From: Apostichopus japonicus
Taxonomy: Eukaryota; Echinodermata; Holothuroidea; Aspidochirotida; Stichopodidae
Assembly (NCBI RefSeq): GCF_037975245.1
Contig: NC_092578.1
Location: forward strand, 11,760,321 to 11,824,320
Direction of reading: 5' to 3'
DNA: 64,000 bases
The position numbers were made by a program, and so were the translations under genes. Shown in pieces: positions 54,824 to 64,000 of the stretch. The notes beneath the pieces are model-generated. The model was given only the letters and a program-made list of their open reading frames with translations. It did not search any database and had not been told where the DNA came from. The first letter of the stretch is position 1, and each line of letters starts with the position of its first letter.

Positions 54824-55069
54824 CGATCAATCGAATGTGCGGTACCGATCAATCGAATGTTCGGTACCGATCAATCGAATGTGCGGTACCGAACAATAGA
54901 ATGTGCGGTACCGATCAATCGAATGTACGGTACCAATCAATCGAATGTGCGGTACCGATCAATCGAATGTGCGGTACCAATCCTTCGAATGTGCGGTACC
55001 GATCAATCGAAAGTGCGGTACCCATCAATCGAATGTGCGGTACCGATCATTCGAATGTTCGGTACCGAT

Positions 55070-55821
55070 CAATCGAATGTGCGGTACTAATCAATCGAAT
55101 GTTCGGTACCGATCAATAGAATGTGCGCTACCGATCAATAGAATGTGCGGTACCCATCAATCGAAAGTGCAGTCAGACAAATCGAATGTTCGGTACCGAT
55201 CAATAGAATGTGCGTAACCGATCAATAGAATGTGCGGTACCGATCAATCGAATGTACGGTACCGATCAATCGAATGTGCGGTACCGATCAATCGAATGTG
55301 CGGTTCTAGTCAATCGAATGTGCGGTACCGATCAATCGAATGTTCGGTACCCATCAATCGAATGTGCAATCAGATTAATCGAATGTTCGATACCGATCAA
55401 TCGAATGTGCGTTACCGATCAATCGAATGTTCGGTACCGATCTATCGAATGTGCGATACCGATTGATCGAATTTGCGGAACCCATCAATCGATTGTTCGG
55501 TGCGGATCAATAGAATGTGCGGTACCGATCAATAGAATGTGCGGTACCGATCCTTCTAATGTGCGGTACCGATCAATCGAATGTGCGGTACCGATCAATC
55601 GAATGTGCGGTAGAGATCAATCGAATGTGCGGTACCGATCAATCGAATGTGCTGTTCTAGTCAACCGAATGAGCGGTACCGATCAATCGAATGTTCGGTA
55701 CCCATCAATCGAATGTGCAATCAGATTAATCGAATGTTCGATACCGATCAATCGAATGTGCGTTACCGATCAATCGAATGTTCGGTACCGATCTATCGAA
55801 TGTGCGATACCGATCGATCGA
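55070..55821 (+). repeat. Copy of 51863-52614
   Basis: Right member of the pair at an offset of 3207 bp. Near 55480 it has a CCCATC change and GATTGATCG where the partner has GATCGATCG. After 55822 the two continue differently (TTTGCGAAACC here, TTCGGTACC in the partner). Confidence 0.82.
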
Positions 55822-56898
55822 ATTTGCGAAACCGATCAATCGATTGTTCGGTACGGATCAATTGAATGTGCGGTACCGATCAATCGAATGTTCGGTACGG
55901 ATCAATCGAATGTGCGTTACCGATCAATCGAATGTGTGGTACCGATCAATCGAATGTGCGATCAATCGAATGTGCGTTACCGATCGATCAAATGTGCGGT
56001 ACCGATCAATCGAATGTTCGGTACGGATCAATCGATTGTGCGGTACCGATCAATCGAATGTGCGCTACCGATCAATCGATTTTGCGGTACCCATCAATTG
56101 AAAGTGCAGTCAGTCAAATCGAATGTTCGGTACCGATCAATAGAATGTGCGTAACCGATCAATAGAATGTGCGGTACCGATCAATAGAATGTGCGGTACC
56201 GATCAATCGAAAGTGCGGTACCGATTAATCGAATTAGCGATACTGATCAATCGAATGTGCGGTACCGATCAATCGAATGTTCGGTACCGATCAATCGAAT
56301 GTGCGATACCCATCAATCGAATGTGCGGTACTGATCAATCGAATGTTCGTTACCGATCAATAGAATGTGCGCTACCGATCAATAGAATGTGCGGTACCCA
56401 TCAATCGAAAGTGCAGTCAGACAAATCAAATGTTCGGTACCGATCAATAGAATGTGCGTAACCGATCAATAGAATGTGCGGTACCGATCAATCGAATATA
56501 CGGTACCGATCAATCGAATGTTCGAAACCGATCAATAGAATGTTCGGTCCCGATTATCGAATGTGTAGTACCAATCAATCGAATGTTCGGTACCGATCAA
56601 TCGAATGTGCGTAACCGATCAATCGAATGTTCGGTACCGATCTATCGAATGTTCGGTACCGATCAATCGAATGTGCGATACCGATCAATCGAATATGCGA
56701 TACCCATCAATCGAAAGTGCGGTACCGATCAATCGAATGTGCGGTACCGATCATTCGAATGTTCGGTACCGATCAATCGAATGTGCGGTACCGATCCTTC
56801 TAATGTGCGGTACCGATCAATCGAATGTGCGGTACCGATCAATCGAATGTTCGGTACCCATCAATCGAATGTGCAATCAGATTAATCGAATGTTCGAT
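55822..56898 (+). repeat. Mixed satellite segment resembling early-array blocks
   Basis: Satellite only. From about 56240 to 56880 the units follow the pattern of 22480-23010 and 14540-15070 (TTAGCG, CCCATC, GTACTGATC, CAGTCAGACAAA, GGTCCCGATTATCGAATGTGTAG). Bases 56110-56125 carry the CAGTCAGTCAAATCG form otherwise seen near 6135, 10460 and 14080. No gene is seen. Confidence 0.75.
55951..55972 (+). other. Unit with a precise 6-bp deletion
   Basis: Here GAATGTGCGATCAATCG replaces the usual GTGCGGTACCGATC join. Exactly six bases, equivalent to one GGTACC, are missing, which leaves a 16-bp unit. This is the largest departure from the 21/22-bp unit length that I noticed. Confidence 0.85.
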
Positions 56899-59800
56899 AC
56901 CGATCAATCGAATGTGCGATACCCATCAATCGAATGTGCGGTACTAATCAATCGAATGTTCGGTACCGATCCTTCGAATGTGCGCTACCGATCAATAGAA
57001 TGTGCGGTACCCATCAATCGAAAGTGCAGTCAGACAAATCGAATGTTCGGTACCGATCAATAGAATGTGCGTAACCGATCAATAGAATGTGCGGTACCGA
57101 TCAATCGAATGTACGGTACCGATCAATCGAATGTGCGGTACCGATCAATCGAATGTGCGGTTCTAGTCAATCGAATGTGCGGTACCGATCAATCGATTGT
57201 TCGGTACCCATCAATCGAATGTGCAATCAGATTAATCGAATGTTCGATACCGATCAATCGAATGTGCGTTACCGATCAATCGAATGTTCGGTACCGATCT
57301 ATCGAATGTGCGATACCGATCGATCGACTTTGCGGAACCGATCAATCGATTGTTCGGTGCGGATCAATGGAATGTGCGGTACCGATCCTTCTAATGTGCG
57401 GTACCGATCCTTCTAATGTGCGGTACCGATCAATCGAATGTGCGGTACTAGTCAATCGAATGTGCGGTACCGATCAATCGAATGTGCGTTACCGATCAAT
57501 CGAATGTGCGGTACCGATCAATCGAATGTGCGGTACCGATCAATCGAATGTCGGTACCGATCAATCGAATGTGCGGTACCGAACAATAGAATGTGCGGTA
57601 CCGATCAATCGAATGTACGGTACCAATCAATCGAATGTGCGGTACCGATCAATTGAAAGTGCGGTACCCATCAATCGAATGTGCGGTACCGATCATTCGA
57701 ATGTTCGGTACCGATCAATCGAATGTGCGGTACCGATCAATCGAATGTGCGGTACCGATCAATCGAATGTGAGGTACCCATCAATCGAATGTGCAGTCAG
57801 ATAAATCGAATGTTCGGTACCGATCAATCGAATGTGCGTTACCGATCTATCGAATGTGCGGTACCGATCGATCGAATGTGCGGCAAAGATCAATCGAATG
57901 TTCGATACCGATAAATCGAATGTTCTGTTCCGATCAATCGAATGTTCGGTACCGATCGATCGAATGTGCAGTACCGATCAATCGAATGTGCGGTACCGAT
58001 TAATCGAAAGTGCGTTACCAATCAATGGAATTTTCGGTATCGATCAATCGAATGTGCCCCACCGATCAATCGAATGTGCGGTACTAGTCAATCGAATGTG
58101 CGGTACCGATCAATCGAATGTGCGGTACCGATTAATCGAATTAGCGATACCGATCAATCGAATGTGCGGTACCGATCAATCGAATGTTCGGTACCGATCA
58201 ATCGAATGTGCAATCAGATTAATCGAATGTTCGATACCGATCAATCGAATTTGCGGAACCGATCAATCGATTGTTCGGTACGGATCAATGGAATGTGCGG
58301 TACCGATCAATCGAATGTTCGGTACGGATCAATCGAATGTGCGGTACCGATTAATCGAAAGTGCGTTACCAATCAATTGAATTTTCGGTATCGATCAATC
58401 GAATGTGCCCCACCGATCAATCGAATGTGCGGTACTAGTCAATCGAATGTGCGGTACCGATCAAACGAATGTGCGTTACCGATCAATCGAATGTGCGGTA
58501 CCGATCAATCGAATGTGCGATACCCATCAATCGAATGTGCGGTACTAATCAATCGAATGTTCGGTACCGATCAATAGAATGTGCGCTACCGATCAATAGA
58601 ATGTGCGGTACCCATCAATCGAAAGTGCAGTCAGACAAATCGAATGTTCGGTACCGATCAATAGAATGTGCGTAACCGATCAATAGAATGTGCGGTACCG
58701 ATCAATCGAATGTGCGGTTCTAGTCAATCGAATGTGCGGTACCGATCAATCGAATGTTCGGTACCCATCAATCGAATGTGCAATCAGATTAATCGAATGT
58801 TCGATACCGATCAATCGAATGTGCGTTACCGATCAATCGAATATTCGGTACCGATCTATCGAATGTGCGATACCGATCGATCGAATTTGCGGAACCGATC
58901 AATCGATTGTTCGGTGCGGATCAATGGAATGTGCGGTACCGATCAATAGAATGTGCGGTACCGATCCTTCTAATGTGCGGTACCGATCAATCGAATGTGC
59001 GGTACCGATCAATCGAATGTGCGGTACCGATCATTCGAATGTTCGGTACCGATCAATCGAATGTGCGGTACTAGTCAATCGAATGTGCGGTACCGATCAA
59101 TCGAATGTGCGTTACCGATCAATCGAATGTGCGGTACCGATCAATCGAATGTGCGGTACCGATCAATCGAATGTCGGTACCGATCAATCGAATGTGCGGT
59201 ACCGAACAATAGAATGTGCGGTACCGATCAATCGAATGTACGGTACCAATCAATCGAATGAGCGGTACCGATCAATCGAATGTGCGGTACCGATCCTTCG
59301 AATGTGCGGTACCGATCAATTGAAAGTGCGGTACCCATCAATCGAATGTGCGGTACCGATCATTCGAATGTTCGGTACCGATCAATCGAATGTGCGGTAC
59401 CGATCAATCGAATGTGCGGTACCGATCAATCGAATGTGAGGTACCCATCAATCGAATGTGCAGTCAGATAAATCGAATGTTCGGTACCGATCAATCGAAT
59501 GTGCGTTACCGATCTATCGAATGTGCGGTACCGATCGATCGAATGTGCGGCAAAGATCAATCGAATGTACGATACCGATAAATCGAATGTTTTGTTCCGA
59601 TCAATCGAATGTTCGGTACCGATCGATCGAATGTGCAGTACCGATCAATCGAATGTGCGGTACCGATTAATCGAAAGTGCGTTACCAATCAATGGAATTT
59701 TCGGTATCGATCAATCGAATGTGCCCCACCGATCAATCGAATGTGCGGTACTAGTCAAACGAATGTGCGGTACCGATCAATCGAATGTGCGGTACCGATT

Positions 59801-59997
59801 AATCGAATTAGCGATACCGATCAATCGAATGTGCGGTACCGATCAATCGAATGTTCGGTACCGATCAATCGAATGTGCGGTACCCATCAATCGAAAGTGC
59901 AGTCAGACAAATCGAATGTTCGGTACCGATCAATAGAATGTGCGTAACCGATCAATACAATGTGCGGTACCGATCAATCAAATATACGGTACCGATC
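56899..59997 (+). repeat. Long-range copy of 44945-47999
   Basis: Right member of the pair at an offset near 12 kb. Near 57640-57780 it carries GATCATTCG and extra GGTACC units where the left member has GATCCTTCG. Near 59990-60010 a CGAAACC unit is missing compared with 48010. Confidence 0.83.
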
Positions 59998-60510
59998 AAT
60001 AGAATGTTCAGTCCCGATTATCGAATGTGTAGTACCAATCAATCGAATGTTCGGTACCGATCAATCGAATGTGCGTAACCGATCAATCGAATGTTCGGTA
60101 CCGATCTATCGAATGTTCGGTACCGATCAATCGAATGTGCGATACCGATCAATCGAATATGCGATACCCATCAATCGAAAGTGCGGTACCGATCAATCGA
60201 ATGTGCGGTACCGATCATTCGAATGTTCGGTACCGATCAATCGAATGTGCGGTACTAGTCAATCGAATGTGCGGTACCGATCAATCGAATGTGCGTTACC
60301 GATCAATCGAATGTGCGGTACCGATCAATCGAATGTGCGTAACCGATCAATCGAATGTTCGGTACCGATCAATCGAATGTGCGGTACCGAACAATAGAAT
60401 GTGCGGTACCGATCAATCGAATGTACGGTACCAATCAATCGAATTTGCGGTACCGATCAATCGAATGTGCGGTACCGATCCTTCGAATGTGCGGTACCGA
60501 TCAATCGAAT

Positions 60511-60642
60511 GTGCGGTACAGAGCAATCGAATGTGCGCTACCGATCAATCGAATGTGAGGTACCCATCAATCGAATGTGCGGTACAGAGCAATCGAATGT
60601 GCGGTACCGATCAATCCAATGTGAGGTACCCATCAATCGAAT
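60511..60642 (+). repeat. 66-bp (three-unit) duplication nested in the 1.6-kb repeat, copy 1
   Basis: Bases 60511-60576 and 60577-60642 repeat the triplet GGTACAGAGC, GCTACCGATC or GGTACCGATC, and GTGAGGTACCC. Elsewhere (15350, 11730, 23290) the triplet occurs once. The second copy has CAATCCAATG. Confidence 0.87.
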
Positions 60643-62090
60643 GTGCAGTCAGATAAATCGAATGTTCGGTACCGATCAATCGAATGTGCGTTACCGATCA
60701 ATCGAATGTGCGGTACCGATCAACCAAATGTGCGGTACCGATCAATCGAATGTGCGTTACCGATCTATCGAATGTGCGGTACCGATCGATCGAATGTGCG
60801 GCAAAGATCAATCGAATGTTCGTTACCGATAAATCGAATGTTCGGTTCCGATCAATCGAATGAGCGGTACCGATCAATCGAATGTGCGATACCGATCCTT
60901 CGAATGTGCGGTACCGATCAATTGAAAGTGCGGTACCCATCAATCGAATGTGCGGTACCGATCATTCGAATGTTCGGTACCGATCAATCGAATGTGCGGT
61001 ACCGATCAATCGAATGTGCGGTACCGATCAATCGAATGTGAGGTACCCATCAATCGAATGTGCAGTCAGATAAATCGAATGTTCGGTACCGATCAATCGA
61101 ATGTGCGTTACCGATCTATCGAATGTGCGGTACCGATCGATCGAATGTGCGGCAAAGATCAATCGAATGTTCGATACCGATAAATCGAATGTTCTGTTCC
61201 GATCAATCGAATGTTCGGTACCGATCGATCGAATGTGCAGTACCGATCAATCGAATGTGCGGTACCGATTAATCGAAAGTGCGTTACCAATCAATGGAAT
61301 TTTCGGTATCGATCAATCGAATGTGCCCCATCGATCAATCGAATGTGCGGTACTAGTCAAACGAATGTGCGGTACCGATCAATCGAATGTGCGGTACCGA
61401 TTAATCGAATTAGCGATACCGATCAATCGAATGTGCGGTACCGATCAATCGAATGTTCGGTACCGATCAATCGAATGTGCGGTACCCATCAATCGAAAGT
61501 GCAGTCAGACAAATCGAATGTTCGGTACCGATCAATAGAATGTGCGTAACCGATCAATACAATGTGCGGTACCGATCAATCAAATATACGGTACCGATCA
61601 ATCGAATGTTCGGTCCCGATTATCGAATGTGTAGTACCAATCAATCGAATGTTCGGTACCGATCAATCGAATGTGCGTAACCGATCAATCGAATGTTCGG
61701 TACCGATCTATCGAATGTTCGGTACCGATCAATCGAATGTGCGATACCGATCAATCGAATATGCGATACCCATCAATCGAAAGTGCGGTACCGATCAATC
61801 GAATGTGCGGTACCGATCATTCGAATGTTCGGTACCGATCAATCGAATGTGCGGTACTAGTCAATCGAATGTGCGGTACCGATCAATCGAATGTGCGTTA
61901 CCGATCAATCGAATGTGCGGTACCGATCAATCGAATGTGCGGTACCGATCAATCGAATGTTCGGTACCGATCAATCGAATGTGCGGTACCGAACAATAGA
62001 ATGTGCGGTACCGATCAATCGAATGTACGGTACCAATCAATCGAATTTGCGGTACCGATCCTTCGAATGTGCGGTACCGATCAATCGAAT

Positions 62091-62222
62091 GTGCGGTACA
62101 GAGCAATCGAATGTGCGCTACCGATCAATCGAATGTGAGGTACCCATCAATCGAATGTTCGGTACAGAGCAATCGAATGTGCGGTACCGATCAATCCAAT
62201 GTGAGGTACCCATCAATCGAAT
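62091..62222 (+). repeat. 66-bp duplication nested in the 1.6-kb repeat, copy 2
   Basis: The same three-unit duplication, at 62091-62156 and 62157-62222, shifted by 1580 bp from copy 1. It shares the CAATCCAATG marker and adds a GTTCGG change. The 66-bp event therefore came before the 1.6-kb duplication. Confidence 0.87.
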
Positions 62223-62441
62223 GTGCAGTCAGATAAATCGAATGTTCGGTACCGATCAATCGAATGTGCGTTACCGATCAATCGAATGTGCGGTACCGAT
62301 CAACCAAATGTGCGGTACCGATCAATCGAATGTGCGTTACCGATCTATCGAATGTGCGGTACCGATCGATCGAATGTGCGGCAAAGATCAATCGAATGTT
62401 CGTTACCGATAAATCGAATGTTCGGTTCCGATCAATCGAAT

Positions 62442-64000
62442 AATCGGTACCGATCGATCGAATGTGCGTTACCGATCTATCGAATGTGCGGTACCGATCA
62501 ACCAAATGTGCGGTACCGATCAATCGAATGTGCGTTACCGATCTATCGAATGAGCGGTACCGATCAATCGAATGTGCGGCAAAGATCAATCGAATGTTCG
62601 ATACCGATAAATCGAATGTTCTGTTCCGATCAATCGAATGTTCGGTACCGATCGATCGAATGTGCCGTACCGATCAATCGAAAGTGCGGTACCGATCGAA
62701 CGAATGTGCCTTATCGATCAATCGAATTTGCGGTACCCATCAATCAAATTTGCGGTACCGATCAATCGAATGTGCGGTAACGATCAATCGAATGTGCGGT
62801 ACCGATCAATCGAATGTGCGGTTCTAGTCAATCGAATTTGCGGTACCGATCAATCGAATGTTCGGTACCCATCAATCGAATGTGCAATCAGATTAATCGA
62901 ATGTTCGATACCGATCAATCGAATCTGCGTTACCGATCAATCGAATGTTCGGTACCGATCTATCGAATGTGCGATACCGATCGATCGAATTTGCGGAACC
63001 GATCAATCGATTGTTCGGTACGGATCAATGGAATGTGCGGTACCGATTAATCGAAAGTGCGTTACCAATCAATTGAATTTTCGGTATCGATCAATCGAAT
63101 GTGCCCCACCGATCAATCGAATGTGCGGTACTAGTCAATCGAATGTGCGGTACCGATCAATCGAATGTGCGTTACCGATCAATCGAATGTGCGGTACCGA
63201 TCAATCGAATGTTCGGTACCCATCAATCGAATGTGCAATCAGACAAATCGAATGTTCGGTACCGATCAATAGAATGTGCGGTACCGATCAATCGAATGTA
63301 CGGTACCGATCAATCGAATGTTCGTTACCGATCAATTGAATGTTCGGTCCCGATTATCGAATGTGTGGTGTCAATCAATCGAATGTGCGGTACCGACCAA
63401 TCGAATGTGCGATACCGATCGATCGAATGTGCGGTACCGATCAATCGAATGTTCGGTACGGATCAATCGATTGTGCGGTACCGATTAATCGAAAGTGCGT
63501 TACCAATCAATCGAATTTTCGGTATCGATCAATCGAATGTGCTCCACCGATCAATCGAATGTGCGGTACTAGTCAATCGAATGTGCGGTACCGATCAATC
63601 GAATGTGCGGTCAGATAAATGGAATGTTCGGTACCGATCAATCGATTGTTCGGTACCGATCAATCGAATGTTTGGTACCGATCAATCGAATGTTCGGTAC
63701 CGATCAATCGAATGTGCGATACCCATCAATCGAATGTGCGGTACTGATCAATCGAATGTTCGTTACCGATCAATAGAATGTGCGCTAGCGATCAATAGAA
63801 TGTGCGGTACCCATCAATCGAAAGTGCAGTCAGACAAATCGAATGTTCGGTAACGATCAATAGAATGTGCGTAACCGATCAATAGAATGTGCGGTACCGA
63901 TCAATCGAATATACGGTACCGATCAATCGAATGTGCGAAACCGATCAATAGAATGTTCGGTCCCGATTATCGAATGTGTGATACCAATCAATCGAATGTT
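62442..64000 (+). repeat. Right tail of the window, X-like satellite
   Basis: Satellite only, running off the window. Bases 62278-62830 resemble 7502-8070 (CAACCAAATG, CGGCAAAG, AATAATCGG, GATCGATCG). Bases 63276-63490 resemble 6196-6410 (AATGTACGG, TTGAATGTTCGGTCCCGATTATCG, CCGACCAATCG). The end (63640-64000) follows the pattern of 1800-2165. Block types from the left side therefore return at the right. Confidence 0.78.

Larger units (their letters stand above)
59288..62441 (+). repeat. 1.6-kb tandem duplication
   Basis: Copy 1 (59288 to about 60861) and copy 2 (60890 to about 62441) match at an offset of 1602 bp, dropping to 1580 bp near 62060 because copy 2 lacks one 22-bp unit next to GAATTTGCGG. 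Small differences include CCCCACCGATC against CCCCATCGATC near 61330, and GATCAATAG/TTCAGTCCC near 60010 against GATCAATCG/TTCGGTCCC. Both copies carry the nested 66-bp duplication. The copies part where copy 1 reads AATGAGCGG and copy 2 reads AATAATCGG. Confidence 0.87.
163..63570 (+). repeat. Recurrent four-unit cassette: GAATTTTCGG / TATCGATC / CCCCACC / ACTAGTC
   Basis: A fixed run of variant units recurs about fifty times: a TTACCAATCAATTG or -TGG unit with GAATTTTCGG, then a GGTATCGATC unit, then GTGCCCCACC, then GGTACTAGTC. Approximate GAATTTTCGG positions include 180, 1583, 3207, 3361, 4943, 5538, 6433, 9269, 9862, 10757, 13261, 13485, 14378, 16070, 16683, 18172, 19816, 21833, 22030, 24163, 24863, 27190, 28132, 30568, 33001, 34560, 35788, 38750, 40307, 41536, 43288, 44826, 46051, 46404, 47698, 49785, 50463, 54646, 58028, 58381, 59696, 61298 and 63076. 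A sub-lineage reads TTTTAGG instead of TTTTCGG at about 29953, 34211, 39958 and 42458. The cassette order is kept while its neighbours change, so it is copied as a unit rather than arising independently. Confidence 0.85.
429..63840 (+). repeat. 21-bp variant units carrying CAGTCAGA/CAATCAGA (phase-shifting landmarks)
   Basis: A recurrent variant lacks one base and replaces the GGTACCGATC half with CAGTCAGACAAATCG, CAGTCAGATAAATCG, CAATCAGATTAATCG or CGGTCAGATAAATGG. Because it is 21 bp, it shifts the 22-bp phase and the apparent reading frame by one. Approximate positions of the CAGTCAGACAAA form are 429, 735, 1371, 2007, 3653, 6768, 11094, 12060, 14713, 16229, 21467, 22652, 24409, 25681, 26054, 27394, 28337, 30748, 31669, 33249, 34807, 37416, 38997, 40554, 43493, 45072, 46651, 47906, 48690, 50668, 51962, 55169, 56415, 57026, 58628, 59899, 61501 and 63827. 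The uneven spacing shows that block lengths vary. A second 21-bp type, GGTCCCGATTATCG, occurs for example at 939 and 2634. These landmarks are the easiest way to align higher-order copies. Confidence 0.9.
1..64000 (+). repeat. 22-bp satellite array, head to tail, filling the window
   Basis: Every stretch read consists of the same monomer of about 22 bp: CGGTACCG, then ATCAATCG, then AATGTG or AATGTT. At 22 bp per unit the window holds roughly 2,900 copies. All units lie in the same orientation; I saw no inverted segment and no non-satellite insertion. Both window edges fall inside the array, so the true array is longer. Each unit contains a GGTACC, a GATC and three CpGs. Most variants are single substitutions at a few positions. 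Units of 21 bp occur regularly and other lengths are rare. No family name is recognised. A heterochromatic eukaryotic satellite is the natural reading; species and chromosomal position are unknown. Confidence 0.97.

Noticed and set aside
62278-62589. Minus-strand open frames of 66-103 codons
   Set aside because: They appear only where GATCGATC, GATCTATC, CAACC or AAAGATC variants remove the regular TGA, and all encode the same reverse translation of the repeat.
1-64000. CRISPR array
   Set aside because: Repeats are directly adjacent with no unique spacers, the unit is only 22 bp, there are no cas genes, and the scale is far too large.
1-64000. CENP-B box in the unit (minus strand TTCGATTGATCGG)
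   Set aside because: The canonical box needs TTCG, then seven bases with A at the fifth, then CGGG. Here only six bases separate TTCG from CGG and the last G is absent (CGGT). It is a superficial resemblance.
1-64000. Telomeric repeat
   Set aside because: No run of TTAGGG, TTAGG, TTTAGGG or similar; GAATTAGCG and TTTTAGG are single variants inside 22-bp units.
1-64000. Bacterial or phage origin iterons, given repeated about 22-bp units with GATC
   Set aside because: Iteron arrays are short and lie next to a rep gene. Here 64 kb holds no gene.
1-64000. tRNA, rRNA or other structured RNA genes
   Set aside because: No stretch departs from the satellite pattern long enough to hold one.

Overview
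The whole 64 kb window is one uninterrupted tandem-repeat (satellite) array. The monomer is about 22 bp: the palindrome CGGTACCG, then ATCAATCG, then AATGTG (last base G or T). It runs head to tail on the + strand from the first base to the last, roughly 2,900 units (64,000/22). I found no unique sequence, transposon, RNA gene, telomeric repeat, CRISPR array, inverted segment or credible protein-coding gene. A block of this size and purity points to constitutive heterochromatin (pericentromeric, subtelomeric, sex- or B-chromosome-like) of a eukaryote. The species cannot be told from the sequence. The consensus is about 50% GC and has three CpGs per unit.

Many forward reading frames look open, but this is arithmetic. 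The consensus has no stop codon in any forward frame, and 22 = 1 (mod 3), so each frame cycles through all three phases and reads as a 22-residue repeat every 66 bp. Point variants such as GATCAATAG, GAATTAG and GCGTAACC then close frames at random.

The structure lies in the higher-order organisation. Units carry fixed variants (for example GATCGATCG, GATCTATCG, GATCATTCG, GATCCTTC, ACTAGTC, CCCCACC, CGGCAAAG, and 21-bp units containing CAGTCAGA) whose order is copied in long blocks. Layout: 1-3800, a mixed leader with an internal 426-bp pair at 1689-bp offset; 3801-16012, three copies (X1-X3) of a 4.1-4.3 kb higher-order repeat; about 16-25.6 kb, a patchwork with a roughly 1.65-kb higher-order period; 25.65-28.66 kb, a 373-bp tandem duplication and a 943-bp-offset pair; 30.7-42.3 kb, a 921-bp tandem pair inside a larger 5.08-kb duplication whose copies sit exactly 5747 bp apart with only a few substitutions; 42.9-60 kb, an interleaved mosaic with offsets of 4409, 4237/4172, 3207 and about 11,976 bp; 59.3-62.4 kb, a 1.6-kb tandem pair; and 62.4-64 kb, a tail that resembles the X blocks again.

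Small features record how the array evolves: an out-of-register replacement of about 180 bp in X1 that leaves length unchanged (conversion-like), 66-bp and 44-bp local amplifications nested inside larger duplications, a 6-bp deletion, and a perfect 16-bp palindrome at 42468-42483 made by three clustered substitutions, as expected from a local template switch. Nothing here acts as a set of cooperating genes. All comparisons were made by eye, so block ends are approximate (about one unit).
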